From Oscheius dolichura (Eukaryota; Nematoda; Chromadorea; Rhabditida; Rhabditidae), in NCBI GenBank assembly GCA_932521035.1, contig OW051495.1, positions 6,944,001-7,008,000 of the forward strand: a stretch of DNA of 64,000 nt, in the 5' to 3' direction. The notes beneath the pieces were generated by a model that ran no database searches, was not told the DNA's origin, and saw nothing but the letters and a program-made list of their open reading frames with translations. This document shows, piece by piece, positions 47,454 through 59,224 of this stretch; within the stretch, counting starts at the first letter, position 1, and each line of letters opens with the position of its first letter. A program made the translations under genes and the position numbers.

Positions 47454-48728
47454 TTAAAACTGTTCGGTTGTAATCGAAGGAATAAAAGAAACGGAATTAT
47501 GTTGTCTCAGGACAATCCTCTTGACTGCAGCTCTCAAATAGGGAACCAGATACAACAGTGCAACGCTTTGAATAGCTGGCCCAAATGTAAAAAATGGATA
47601 TGAGAAGGTGTTGGTCAAAATGGCTAAATAGTTGTACTTTTCTGCTAAAAGCGCAAATGTTCCTGTGTTAGAGCCAAGATAATATACGAGAACTACCGCA
47701 GCATCAAAAGATAAAATCTGAACTAGGAATATTTTTAGAATGAAAAGCGTGTCTTACAATGATAAATGCAGTATGAACTTTTCTCGTTGCTTTACTCATA
47801 CTCACTCGCAGAGAATGTAGCTTCACTATCATTAGAATTGCCATAAAGAAGCAAATTGCAACCATAACTCCCCTCATAAAAGTATCAATATTCCACAGGT
47901 CATACTGAAAAGGAATCGGAATAGAAATTCCCTGCTCCACTTACCCCAAGCTCTCCCAAACCTACACCATATGAAACGTGTTGATATGTTTGATTTATAA
48001 AATCATCCGTCATATTTTCCCTCATTATGTCGATATCCAAATAATTTAAACTGGGAAGCTGAATTTATTTGTACTGAATAGTGTTCCTCGCTTACACAAA
48101 TGGCAAAGCTGTAGATAATGGGAATCGACGTAGCCATCAGCAATGTTCGCTTGCTGTACCTAATGTCGTAGACGATGAGAGTTCGGCATATCATCATTTC
48201 GACTATTAGAGCCGGAGTCCAGACATTGGCAAGCATCGATACAAAGTCAATAGCATGGACAACTCTCGGACCCAGAAGGTAGCCTGGGCCGAAACATAGC
48301 ATAACAAGGCTCGTTCCCTGCCACAGTGATCTGTAATACTTATTCTTTTCTAATCTATAATTAACATCAATAACAGCTCTACATTTATAATGAAATTCTG
48401 ATCATTTTACGGTAAATTATTTAATTATTACCACCCTGATGTAACACCAAAGTTCGCATTTGTTTCAATTTCCTGGTCATTTCGCACAATCCATCTTAAA
48501 AAATAAAGAAGCGGCTTACGCGTTCATTGTAATCCATCCAGCAGATGAGCCAACAACGTTCAGAAAGCAAAATATTTGGAGTAGGAGTACAAATACTGAT
48601 TTGTCAGTATGAGCTGCCGAATATAACAAGAAAGATGTTATTGCTGGGCCACCGGCGGAGAAGATAAATGTAACTGTCGAGGCGACACGAAGACTCGTAC
48701 TGTACTTCTCCACATCGGCGACAGACAT
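47454..48728 (-). CDS. Serpentine 7TM chemoreceptor, tandem pair member 1
   Basis: Starts at ATG 48728 (MSVADVEKYSTSLRVAS). Helices follow: FIFSAGGPAITSFLLYSA, VFVLLLQIFCFLNVVGSSAGWI, a block with TPALIVEMMICRTLIVYDIRYSK, the loop YQHVSYGVGLG, FMRGVMVAICFFMAILMIVKL, ATRKVHTAFII into the next exon LSFDAAVVLVYYLG, and PFFTFGPAIQSVALLYLVPYLRAAV, ending at TAA 47454-47456. The VHTAF...LLxFDAAV and Q-S-x-A-L-L-Y-x-V-P-Y motifs parallel the HTSF...LLTFEAS and Q-G-x-A-x-L-x-L-V-P-Y motifs of the 55.8-62.4 kb cluster, so they are one family with two branches. It converges on the DEK gene. Confidence 0.75.
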
Positions 48729-49007
48729 CCGCTTGTTGAAGTTGAAATGAATGAAAAGGTGTGGAAAATTGAGGGGGCAGCGATATGGCCGTAAATTAAT
48801 TTGTAAATAAAACTAATTTCAGATTGATAGACCGGTGAAAAGTAAGGGGATATTTCAGATGTTCCAATTGTGAGAGAAAATGGCCGTTTCTTCCTTTTTT
48901 TACTCAAACTGCGATGAGCTTACAGGTAGAGGAAATACGTATAATTTATTTCAGGATATGTACAGAACTGAAATCTACGAGGTAGTGGGAGAATATCTGA
49001 CGGTAAA

Positions 49008-50646
49008 CTATGACAACTGCCGAAGAGTAATCGAAGGAATGACAACACTGCTTCTACTGTCTTTCTTGACCAGTTCAAAGAGGGCCGTCTTCATGTAGGG
49101 GACACAATACAACAGGGCGATACTCTGCACGGCCGGGCCGAATGTGAAAAACGGATAGGGAAAGGTGTTGATGAAAACGGAGAGGACAGCCGACTTGGCC
49201 GAGAACCACTCGAAGATGCCCGCACTCGATCCGATGAAATAGATGAACACCACAGCTGAGTCAAATGTCAGAATCTGAAGTTTTTTTTTTGTTTATTTCT
49301 TTGAATAAAAAGGGAGTTACCGTAAGAAAGGCGGTGTGAATTTTTCTCGTCGATCTGCTCATATTTTCAGTGAGCGCGTGTAATTTGTATGTCATTAGAA
49401 TTCGGAGGACGATGCAGATGACAAAGATGACGGCACGCAAATAACTGTCGTAGTCCCAGAGGGTCATCTGCAATTGGAATTTTAAGACTCTCCTCCCCCT
49501 CTTTATGACGACTCTCATTAGTGTGAGTCTTCTGCGCCCGTATAGCCTCGGCAATTAGATTTCTTTGCATCAAATACGGTCTACAGACGATTTGGGCCTG
49601 TATGGTTGTTGTTGCCGAAACTTTACGGGTGTGATGGACAGTCCGCCAAATCCTTCTAAAGAGGGCTTCCCAATTTTTGCTTCTCTCACTTCAAAGAAAG
49701 CAATGATTTGGATAAAAACCAACTAGCACCCTCCATTATTTGATCTTTATAGTCCAATAACTTCAAGCCTTTCATTATCAAGGCCAAACGATAACTTGGT
49801 TTGTTAGGCAATGACATCAAAGGTAAATTATCCACTAACGACTTTTCCCGCTTACGAGGGGACCGATTCAAAAATCCAGAACAAACCCCATTCTCGCCGA
49901 AATCTATTCCAAATGAGACGTGTTCCATTGTTTCGTTGACCAGGGAAATGTCATCCAGGAGGGGACGGAGCTGGTGGATATCAATGTAGCCAGCCAATGG
50001 AGCATACTGAACTGTCTCGTACAGTCTGACTAAAAATAGACTCACATTGATGGGAATGGCATAGACGATACAGAAGAAGGTGGTGATGAGCATGGCCGTC
50101 TTACTGTACTTGATATTGTAGACTATCAAAGTCCGGAAGAACATCATCTCCCCCACAAGGACCGGGGTGTAGGTGTTGGCAATCATTGAGGACCAGTCGA
50201 CGAAATGAACCAGCCGGGGGGAACCGAGGAAGGACAACGGACCGAAACTCATCATCACAATATGGGGGCGGCCGTCGATATCGAGCCATGACGATCTGGA
50301 ATCAGGACATTCAGAAGTTATTTTCGGTGTAGCTTGTAGCGGCGGGAATTTAATTTCTGAAATCAACGGGCGCGCAACCACGCTATGAGCCATGAATAAG
50401 CTGCCCTACTGTAGCTAGAAGGATAAAAAGGAAGGGAACTAACGTGTCGAGGGTCAGCCACCCTGTGAGGCAACCAATGGCCATGGAACCACAGAATATC
50501 TTCAAGAGGAGGACAAAAGTCGACCGTTCATTCCTAGGAGTGGACATAAGGAGGTAGACGGCCAGGAGATTGCCGCCACTGGACAGGACAACCAACACCG
50601 TCGAGATGACTCGAATGGTCGTACTGTAGCTGTCGATCTCCTCCAT
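49008..50646 (-). CDS. Serpentine 7TM chemoreceptor, tandem pair member 2
   Basis: Paralogue of the gene at 47454. ATG 50646 opens MEEIDSYSTTIRVISTVLVV, then STFVLLLKIFCGSMAIGCLTGWLTLDT; the next exon has GPLSFLGSPRLVHFVDWSS, TPVLVGEMMFFRTLIVYNIKYSK and the loop EHVSFGIDFGENG; then MTLWDYDSYLRAVIFVICIVLRILM, STRKIHTAFLT, LTFDSAVVFIYFIGSSAG and PFFTFGPAVQSIALLYCVPYMKTAL, ending SITLRQLS at 49008. Intact. Head-to-tail with the other copy, suggesting tandem duplication. The two share both the exon pattern and an MEMMxxRTLIVYxIxYSK motif at the TM3 end. Confidence 0.75.
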
Positions 50647-51457
50647 GATTCAGCGGGGAAGTGTGAATTATACGGGGGACATAGTGGGTGGCCTTCGTAA
50701 ATCTACGTAATTATATTCATTTTGCAGCTGAAAGAAAAGCCAGAGTAGATATCAAAATGTTGATGGGAACGGGACCATGTAAACAAAAGGGAGTAATTGA
50801 CAGTTTGAGAAGGGTAATTATGAGCCTTCACTTTTATTGGAATGGCAAGGCGGGGACCGGGATCCGGGTTCCGTGGTTCCTGATCAGAGGGGACCGATTC
50901 ACTCTGATGGACTCAGCACCGCATGAAAGAGGTAGTACCATATTTAAAAAGTGGGCATTCCAGTGTTAGTTATCATAACTTCTGGACTGCTGTTACTCTT
51001 CTCCCCCGTTAGATCCTAGAAGTCCTCCTAGGCTCGCGGTGTACCCTACTGCTTCAGTTAGAAAGGGGAAAAACGATTGGGCTCGGTCATTCGTCACAAG
51101 ACACCCTTGTGTTCATTCAATCCCGAAAAAGAAGCGATATCCAAATCAGTCTGTCCGATCCGGTCAACTCGACACGATAACCCACCCGGTCAAGTTGTGT
51201 CAAGTCGGAAAGACTTCCCCACTAGTCAGTCTTCTCTCGTCAGTGGCAGCAGCCGGCCGTCATCTCCATTTCTTCAAAACCAGGTTGCTTTTGTTACTTT
51301 TTTTGTAGTGTTACGCAAAAAACTTCCGTTTGCCCGCAAAAAAACGTTGTGCGCGCCCTTCGCTGGGTTATTTTGGCGTAAAATGAGACTCAAAGAGACG
51401 GCCAATGGGTTCAGCTGGGAGCGAATCCGCCGTCTCCCACAGCCTAAACTTTGACTT

Positions 51458-51709
51458 CTAGTTGAAGAGGGTGTCCCCGCCCGGTTTCCCGATGCTCTGC
51501 GTGTCCCCCATGGCCACAGCGGTGTTTGGTATACCATGGCTGGACCCAGGCATCATAAAGGGAAACTGGAAGAGCTCGACAGTCTCACGCGTATATTTGA
51601 CCAGTTTAAAATAAACTTGACCTGAAATTTTCGGCAATTTTTCGCTTTTCTTTTCTCTGTTTTGGTGTTTCCTTTTCAGGCTGGCCTCTTCCTCTCGGCG
51701 GTACTTCAA
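51458..51709 (-). CDS. Probable C-terminal exons of an unidentified minus-strand gene
   Basis: A frame that reads naturally ends at TAG 51458-51460: the last ~55 codons (YFKLVKYTRETVELFQFPFM, then GSSHGIPNTAVAMGDTQSIG and GDTLFN) use mostly G/C-ending codons as do confirmed genes here, and an AAAATTTCAG acceptor lies before GTCAAG. Upstream, KYRREEEASLKRKHQNREKK is strongly charged and preceded by a TCTGCCAG acceptor. I cannot find the 5' exons; they may lie on either side of the minisatellite at 52.3-53.1 kb. Family unknown. Confidence 0.35.
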   Translation of the reverse strand: MKYRREEEASLKRKHQNREKKSEKLPKISGQVYFKLVKYTRETVELFQFPFMMPGSSHGIPNTAVAMGDTQSIGKPGGDTLFN

Positions 51710-52260
51710 CTCGACTGGCAGACAACAAGAAGACAGGTAGGGTTGCGACCTCTTGAAGAATTGAACACTTTTAGAAGTGGGCAGAGGATCCTTGGCAGCC
51801 CCAGAAGATGCCCAGACTGTTCCGAGACGAGCAGCAGTGAAGGACGAGGGAAAGGAGATAAAACGACTACGCCGGGCTGGACAACATCAAGGTTCGCTTA
51901 TGAGAGACGCCGCGCGAGAATATTAGCCGTTGACCAGGGAAAAGCAACAAAAGTGGTTCCGGCACTCGCCATATTTGAGCAATGGCACAGCCGATCCCAT
52001 AGGAAAATGGATTTATCCGATTGAGCCGGATCAAACACTTGTCGAGTTTGATTAGAACTTACCTTTCTATCGATTTCCACTCTTCAACCTCGTATTGTTT
52101 GGTTCGGCTCGACGCCGGTGCTAATAGTTAAAAGACGGCTATATAGACTGCAAAATTTCCTTTTTTACACAATAACGTTGCTTTCAGGGCTGCCTTCTTT
52201 TTGATGTTGGCCACTTGTCCTCTGCTGATGTCCGAGGTTAGTTTCTTTTACATCTTCTTG

Positions 52261-53071
52261 CCGGCCCCACGGGCTGGGTGACTCGGCCCCACGGGCTGGG
52301 TGACTCGGCCCCACGGGCTGGGTGACTCGGCCCCACGGGCTGGCTGACTCGGCCCCACGGGCTGGGTGACTCGGCCCCACGGGCTGGGCGACTCGGCCCC
52401 ACGGGCTGGCTGACTCGGCCCCACGGGCTGGCTGACTCGGCCCCACGGGCTGGGTGACTCGGCCCCACGGGCTGGGCGACTCGGCCCCACGGGCTGGGCG
52501 ACTCGGCCCCACGGGCTGGCTGACTCGGCCCCACGGGCTGGGCGACTCGGCCCCACGGCCCCACGGGCTGGGTGACTCGGCCCCACGGGCTGGGTGACTC
52601 GGCCCCACGGGCTGGGCGACTCGGCCCCACGGCCCCACGGGCTGGGTGACTCGGCCCCACGGGCTGGGTGACTCGGCCCCACGGGCTGGGCGACTCGGCC
52701 CCACGGCCCCACGGGCTGGGTGACTCGGCCCCACGGGCTGGGCGACTCGGCCCCATGGGCTGGGTGACTCGGCCCCACGGGCTGGGCGACTCGGCCCCAC
52801 GGGCTGGGTGACTCGGCCCCACGGGCTGGGTGACTCGGCCCCACGGGCTGGGTGACTCGGCCCCACGGGCTGGGTGACTCGGCCCCACGGGCTGGGTGAC
52901 TCGGCCCCACGGGCTGGGCGACTCGGCCCCATGGGCTGGGTGACTCGGCCCCACGGGCTGGGTGACTCGGCCCCACGGGCTGGGCGACTCGGCCCCACGG
53001 GCTGGGCGACTCGGCCCCACGGCCCCACGGGCTGGGTGACTCGGCCCCACGGGTTGGGCGACTCGGCTCCT
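52261..53071. repeat. 22-bp minisatellite, about 36 units
   Basis: Near-perfect head-to-tail array of the unit GGCCCCACGGGCTGGGTGAC plus TC (22 bases). Units vary at two positions (GGGT, GGGC or GGCT before GACTC) and four carry an extra GGCCCCAC. Because 22 is not a multiple of three, each frame cycles through the same 22-residue period; on the minus strand all three frames stay open for over 240 codons. Confidence 0.98.
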
Positions 53072-53599
53072 CACTCTTATCTCCTCATTGGCTTCCACCT
53101 GCGCTTCCTCTTTGCGCTGAGCCAATCCCCCTGTTTGAGCCGGAACCAAATTCATTCGAAGCCCACTGCCTTCTTCCCCCCGTGGTTTCTAAATTTGCGT
53201 TGCTGGGTTGTACGTGACTCTCGACTCCCCTGGTAGACTGCCATGCCCCTTCAAACCCTCCCACTACGGGGAAGATTCCACGGCGCTGCCACATCTCCGC
53301 GACGCTTCAACGGCTCCTCCAGCCGTTCAAAACTGCTCCCATAAATGACGAAGCTTGGTTGTCTAGTTACCAAAGCAGTCAGAAGGGGTTGACTGCGATT
53401 TAAACCGCTAGACGTTCGAGTTAGACGCAGTTGAAAATGCGAAGGAGACTCAAGCGCGCGCCTCGACCCATAGCGGGCTGTCTAGGTTTGCTCCTCCTCC
53501 ACTCGGGTGTCTAGCGTAACCTGAGCTCTTTTGGATAGAAGAATCCAATTTGAATAATGTCTTGGGTGGTCAAATTTTGACAGAAAATCGTCCGAATTC

Positions 53600-54060
53600 G
53601 ACGGATGGTTGACATGGACTTGAACCAGTCAAAGAACTGGTCCAAACTGAAAATAGCGCAAAGATTTCGCTTCTTGGTTGGTTCGAATACTAGATTCCCT
53701 TTTATTTCCCGTCCTATTAATCCAACGAGTTCATATTCTGTTTTCAGATGGACGAGACAAAGCAGATTGGTTGACTCAATACCTCCAGCCCGACGACGAC
53801 GCCTACCCGTTCGTTTTCGACTCTGTCCGGTGAGTTCATTTCTTTCTTCTCAATTTTTGAATGGATTTTTTTCGACCAAATTTCGAGTTGTCTTGATCTT
53901 GACAACTGAGTTCCACAAATAAAATTCTTATTTTCAGTCTCCACTGCTGTTGATGTATCCCTCCCCTTCTACTCTAATGCCCACAGAGGACTCAAGAAGC
54001 GCTAGACGTGTATCAACGGCGATAGAGGCTTCGGTTAGTTTCTATTCTTGTTATTTTCCT
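53600..54060 (+). other. Possible exon pair, unassigned
   Basis: A TTTTCAG acceptor at about 53747 precedes a stretch reading GRDKADWLTQYLQPDDDAYP, followed by a GTGAGT donor at 53829 and another TTTTCAG acceptor at 53937. Joining them gives an early stop in that frame, or a different open frame. They may be a terminal exon of an unrecognised gene; unresolved. Confidence 0.25.
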
Positions 54061-54389
54061 TCGTTTGATAAAATCAACTTTGACTAGATTCTCCCAGCCT
54101 AATTCGGAAACACAGCTCACAACCCGCTGTCCTAATTAAGCCACCGTTTTTCCAGCTCGCAAAACATTTTGTGCCTGGGGATAGGACAATACCTTTCTGG
54201 AGACTGAATTTTTTGGATTGCCCTAATAGAGTAACCAATTGAACGTCTGCCTTCCCCTAAAAACTGTTTGTATTCCTTATTTCTTGGGAGAAAAGCGCTA
54301 GAAATCAAAAATATTCCCTGCCTTTTGATGAAAAGCCATAAGGTGATCCCAAACAGGTGTGGTCATGCCAGGGGAAACTTCAATCCAAA

Positions 54390-54635
54390 AGGGCATTTAA
54401 AAATTGTCATTTTATTGCGCGCCCTGTCCAAAATGAGCGTTAGAAAAAAAGCCAAAAAAAATTTTCCGGTGGGGGTCGGACCCTCGACCTTCCATCGGAT
54501 CTGTGTTGGCGCGCTTTTGCACTGCGCCATATGATAAAATGACAATTTTTAAATGCCGTACAAAAAATTTTAGGCTCGGAGAAGTTAAGCAAAAAAATGG
54601 CACCGAAAAATGGTCATTTTGGACAGGGCGCGCAC
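54390..54635. mobile_element. Nested inverted-repeat element with a tRNA-like (SINE-type) core
   Basis: GGCATTTAAAAATTGTCATT (54394 on) is the reverse complement of the stretch ending near 54558, and TGCGCGCCCTGTCCAAAATG (54417 on) recurs inverted at about 54614-54633. Between the arms, read on the minus strand, lies TGGCGCAGTGC (pol III A-box-like, in a GCGC/GCGC D-arm) and, about 45 nt on, GGGTCCGACCCC (B-box-like). The acceptor stem is missing, so this is not a functional tRNA but may be a tRNA-derived element. Confidence 0.5.
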
Positions 54636-55775
54636 CTTCTGAGCTATAAAAGTGGTATACCGCCATAAGTTTTTCTCTATTTCTTGTTCATCCCTAGGTG
54701 AAAAAATGCCAAGGAATTCAATGGTGCTATTTTCAGTTGGTGTTATTTCGATGTTTGTACCGAAAACCCCGATTTTCCGCTAAAAATAGATGATTTTTGC
54801 ATAAAACCGTGCTTTTCTCCACTAATATTTGGTCAAATCAAAAAATTTCTTTTACCACTAAACTCAGCTCGCTGCGATGGTTCGAATAAGCTATAAAAAT
54901 ATGGTAGTCCAATAGAAAATAAAAAAGTTAGTTTTTTCGCCGTCGAAATTTTAAAGGATGGGGTTTAACCGCCAAAATCGCATTTTCAGAGTTTTTAATT
55001 ATGATATTCGTGATCAGCACGTAAAACTGAGCCGGCTAGATTAGGTTAGAAGTCATTCTAAGATCCACCACCGCACTCCGTTTCTCGAGTCAAACGGAGA
55101 CTGACTCTTAAGATCCCCAGCCAATTGTCATCTTCTCGGATCAAACCACACTTCTAATCCACTCCTCGTGTTACCCTTCGTCATCTCAACTTTTGATCCT
55201 GACGGAGAAGTCCTGAATTATCCGGCCTTTTTGATAAATGTCTGGATAATGATGCCAGTTATGTTGGGCCCTTTATTTGTTAGACATAATATTTTTTATG
55301 TGTCGTTTTCTTGAAAAGTCTAGCTGAATTCCAAAGTAAACTTAACTATTTGTAAATAAATAGATATTCACTGGTCAAGAGGAAATGTTTGTAACATCGA
55401 GATATTGTGACCAAGTCTGTGAACGTATATTGCATCTGTTTTACTGGGAGCTTCCCTGTTTACTACCAAGAAAGTTTGCTACCCCGCTTGTGAGTGGGAC
55501 AGTGAAATGAGTAATTCATCCCAAAGACACAATCAGCCGCTTTCTTTTTAGTCTCCATAGACCTGATTACCTTCCAGGATACCTTCCTCGATTATTTTTA
55601 CCTTTTTTTGCGGCCGACAACGCCCCTCCCCACTTTCATCATACTTCCCATCTGTAACTTTCAGTAACATAAAAGAAGCTTCCCCGTAATACAAGAATGG
55701 GCTGCTAATGAATCATTTCCTCATTTTGCCCTCTTTCTCCCATCAGACTTTCCTTCTTCAGAGTCGCCTAGTCAG
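54636..55775. other. Intergenic AT-rich region upstream of the receptor cluster
   Basis: No coding region is apparent. It ends in a CTTCTTCAG acceptor at 55753-55761, 14 nt upstream of the first cluster ATG, a candidate spliced-leader site. Confidence 0.55.
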
Positions 55776-56910
55776 ATGGAAGCCTACGCCACTTCTGTCA
55801 GACTGACAACCACAGTTATAGCCGTCGTCGGGGTTGTGTCGCATCTGATCGTTGGCTATTTGAGCCGGAAGAAGGGCAAGAACGACCATTCCGCTTATAT
55901 TCTACTCATGCAAATCTACTCCTTCAGCGTCGCGTTGAGGGTGTTTTCTGGGTGGATTGTTCTCAACCGGTAGGGAATTCTCTTTCTCCCCTATAAAGTC
56001 TTTTCAGAGCCCAGCCCATGTCTAACGGAACGACGATCCTATTCTCTTATGGATTGGGTGGATTAGTCAAGCCGGCCTATACCTCAGCGGCTATTAGCCT
56101 CTCTGCCTATCTTGGCTTCTTCACAGTTGTCCTCATTCCAATTTGTATGGGAGCCAGGGCCCTGATCCTGTTTAACAAGATAGTAACCAAGAAGATGGTC
56201 CTACTGGTAACAGGAACTTTCTTCGCCGTATCAGCGCCTCTTTTCGTGAGTCGACTTGATTTCTTTTGGAAGGCTAGCCTCTTTTTCAGGTTGTGATAGC
56301 CATAATAATGATAAATTCCCCGGCAGAAGCAGTGACTGGCAAATATTATATCGAATCCATTGTTGCTCCACCGTTTGTCCAAATAGAGGACTGGGTGGTA
56401 GGCGAGATACCCTTGATCCGGGCAAGATTCCTTCTTCAGATCCAAGTAATCTACGCCGGCTCCAATTCCACCTATGTCTGCGTTCCAGTGACTTTTCTTC
56501 TCCGTTATGTCATGGTCAAACGTTTGAGAGAAATGGCAGAGGCCTTCTCTGCCCGAGTACGCCGTCTGCACAAAAGTTTTGTTACGGTAATGGAAAGGAA
56601 ACTCTTCCCGCCAACTCAATACTTTCAGCTCCTGACCTTTGAAGCCTCCGTGTTGCTGATCGGAATAGCTGTGACTCTCCTTCGACAGATTATCAAAGCG
56701 GATATCCTGACTCTGCCCCTAGCAGGCACACTGTTGAGCGCCTTCTCCTTTCCCATCCTCCTGACAATGCCGACTATTCAAGGAGTCGCCACTCTTCTCC
56801 TTGTCCCCTACCTCCGAAGGGCCGTCCTCCGCCCCTTTACCCGATCGAATATGGTCTCCGTCTTCGACATTACTTCGAGCCACGCGAAACATAGCCCTGT
56901 AACCCTGTAA
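55776..56910 (+). CDS. Serpentine 7TM chemoreceptor, cluster member 1
   Basis: ATG 55776 starts MEAYATSVRLTTTVIAVVGV (TM1), with DHSAYILLMQIYS and GWIVLNR in TM2. Exon 2 has ILFSYGLGGLVKP and LIPICMGARALILF; exon 3 VVIAIIMINSPAE; exon 4 AGSNSTYVCVPVTFLLRYVM; then LHKSFVT, LLTFEASVLLIGIAVTLL and PTIQGVATLLLVPYLRRAVL, ending at 56910. Six exons. Introns 3 (56398-56439) and 4 (56587-56628) are each 42 nt and stop-free in frame, so unspliced reading spuriously joins the exons. Same subfamily as its three downstream neighbours. Confidence 0.8.
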
Positions 56911-57112
56911 ATAGAGGAATAAACAGTCGTCCCTCCCCTGATGAGTGTGTGCTTTTCTGTCGAAAGCACAGATCCAGCTGTTTGTCGCTCCCCCGACAAC
57001 AAGCGTCCAAATCATAAACTAACTCAATAAGATTTCCTGTTCTTTGTTGCTAACAACATTTGATTGGATATTCATTATTTCGTTTGTTATCGCTCACCCT
57101 CTCCTCCATCAC

Positions 57113-58351
57113 ATGGAAGCCTACGCCACCGTTGTCCGGGTGTCGACGACTCTTATCGCTGTAATTGGGATTACGGCACATGGTTTGGTAACTTTTCTGA
57201 TCTGTCGACGAGGGAAACAGGACCATTCCGCATATGTCCTCCTGATGCAAATCTACTCCTGCTGTGTGGCTGTGAGGATATTTACCGGTTGGTGGGTCAT
57301 CTACAGGTAGATCCTCAGGATACTGTACTTATTCCCCCTTTCAGGGCCCAGTCTCTTCCAGGTGGGCAAACGCTGATGTTCTCCTACGGTATTGGTGGCA
57401 ATCTGGATCCCATGTCAGCTGGAATAATTCAAAGCATCTCCAACGCTCTTAGCCCGGTTACGGTAGTCCTTATCCCGACGAGTATGGCCGCCCGGGCGAT
57501 GCTTCTCTTTAACCGGACAGTCAACAAGAAGATGGTTCTAATAGCGGTTGGTATCATCTTCTCCCTGGCGGTGCCTCTTCTGGTATCCATGATAACAATC
57601 CTGATGCATTCGCCTGTCGTGAATATCCCAGAAGATTTCCTAATGGAAGCAGACTGTGCTCCTCCGTTTGCTGAGCTGAAATATGAAATTGAAGTGAGTT
57701 TTAGGGAACATGAGAACGGGGTACTGTAGTCTTTATTTTACAAATGAATATTTTCCCCTTGTACAAGATGGAAGGCGGTAATGAGATAAAGTGACAGACA
57801 AAATACTGCCGTTTGATATCGTTGGGGCAATTCCATATTTTGCGTATTTTGGACACTGTTTCTTACGGTATTCCTTGAGACAGGAACTTTCAGATCCAGC
57901 TGTGGTATGTCGGTTCCAATTCAACCTACATCTGTGTCCCCGTCACCTTCCTCCTTCGCTACATCATGGTCAGAAAACTGAACAGAATGGTGAAATCGTA
58001 CTCTGGGAAAGTTAGCGATCTCCACAATAGTTTTGTTACGGTAAGAGTCACCTGCGATCCCTCTTATTCCAATTGTAGCTCCTGACGTTCGAAGCGTCCG
58101 TCCTCTGCATCGGAATAATTGTGACAATACTCCGAGCAGTCGCCAAGACTTACGACGACATGTTCCCCGAGCTCGGCACCCTCATCAGCGCCTTCTCCTT
58201 TCCCATTCTGTTGACCATGCCCGCCTTTCAGGGGCTCGCCTCCCTGATGCTTGTTCCCTACTTGAGAGCGGCTATCATTTCTCCATTTGTAAAATCAAAG
58301 GTGCCTGTGGCGTCGAGAGAATTTTCAACTAAGCAGGCCGTAGCGTTCTAA
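57113..58351 (+). CDS. Serpentine 7TM chemoreceptor, cluster member 2
   Basis: ATG 57113 begins MEAYATVVRVSTTLIAVIGI, closest to cluster member 1. Landmarks: DHSAYVLLMQIYSCC, GWWVIYR, LMFSYGIGGNLDP, LIPTSMAARAMLLF, SPVVNIPEDFLMEADCAPPF, WYVGSNSTYICVPVTFLLRY (TM5), LHNSFVT, LLTFEASVLCIGIIVTILRA (TM6), PAFQGLASLMLVPYLRAAI (TM7), ending ...KQAVAF at 58351. Exons 2 and 3 are fused, compared with the other copies, where a 42-44-nt intron separates them before the SPV(V/G) segment: intron loss. The frame is open further upstream, but the ATG at 57113 matches its paralogues. Confidence 0.8.
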
Positions 58352-59224
58352 TGATATCAGTGATCTCAACGAAGCAAATAAAGTATTCCCATCTACTGTT
58401 CCTCATTCCCTTCAAAAGTCACGTTGTTCTCCATTTGCAACGAGTGTTCTGTGGAGCTCTTTCTGCCAAGTATTCCTTCATAAGGGAACCTTTCTGTCTA
58501 TCTTTATAACCACTAAAACAACTTAGGTTCCTCTATCAGAACGATCTCTCAATTCCAGGGATAAGCATTTCGAATAACAATTTTCTGCCCGAAGACACTT
58601 GAAAGGTAATGCTCATTTATCTGTTTGCCCGTAGTTTCATCAACTAAAAGATCCCCCTTTTCCAAAGATAAAGTGAAAAAAACGGCCATAAAAAGCTCCA
58701 ATAAATAGAGATCAGCTTTGTTCCTCCTATTTTTCTCCCATTCACCAGATCTAGAACACAAATTTATAGCAACAGAAACCATCACAACTATTCATGAAAT
58801 CTTAGATCAAAAAACTCAAAGGCAATTTGGTTATACCTGATTGAATAGATTTGTCACACCCATGCCCAGAGATTACCATTTCCCTCTCCCCTGGGGGCTT
58901 ATCCCATTGTTACAGGATTTTATGCCATATAAGTACGTGGGAAAATGATTAGGAAGGGATAATAATACTGGAAATGGGCGGGATAATTGAGGAAGTTGCA
59001 ATCCTCGTGTCTGGGGGGAAATTAGTTCCTATTGTGGCTTTGCGGGTGGTACAACTTCCTCTGTACATTTCCATCAGGCGATGCCTATCCGCATCCGCTC
59101 CTCCTCACCTCCCCTTTCCTCCCCTTGTAAACTAGTCACTTACTCAATTTCTTGATTGCTCAATTCAGACGATTTCGACACCTGCGTCTCTTCGACTATC
59201 CCCGATCCCGCCTCCCCTTCCCGG
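58352..59224. other. Intergenic between receptor genes
   Basis: Contains AATAAA at 58377-58382 for the upstream receptor and a CTCAATTCAG acceptor near 59168 that may be the trans-splice site of the next one. One minus-strand ORF (58549-58785) is noted separately. Confidence 0.5.
58549..58785 (-). CDS. Hypothetical small ORF
   Basis: A 78-codon frame with mixed composition (LELFMAVFFTLSLEKGDLLV, DETTGKQINEHYLSSVFGQK). No signal peptide or domain. It could be the last exon of an unseen gene, but no upstream exons are apparent within the cluster. Kept because composition is protein-like. Confidence 0.2.
   Translation of the reverse strand: MMVSVAINLCSRSGEWEKNRRNKADLYLLELFMAVFFTLSLEKGDLLVDETTGKQINEHYLSSVFGQKIVIRNAYPWN

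Noticed and set aside
52261-53071. CRISPR-like repeat array
   Set aside because: Units are directly adjacent with no spacers, and the genome is eukaryotic; it is a minisatellite.
52874-53236. + strand frame through the minisatellite
   Set aside because: It reads only repeat and flanking DNA in a frame with no splice or start support; the array is low complexity.
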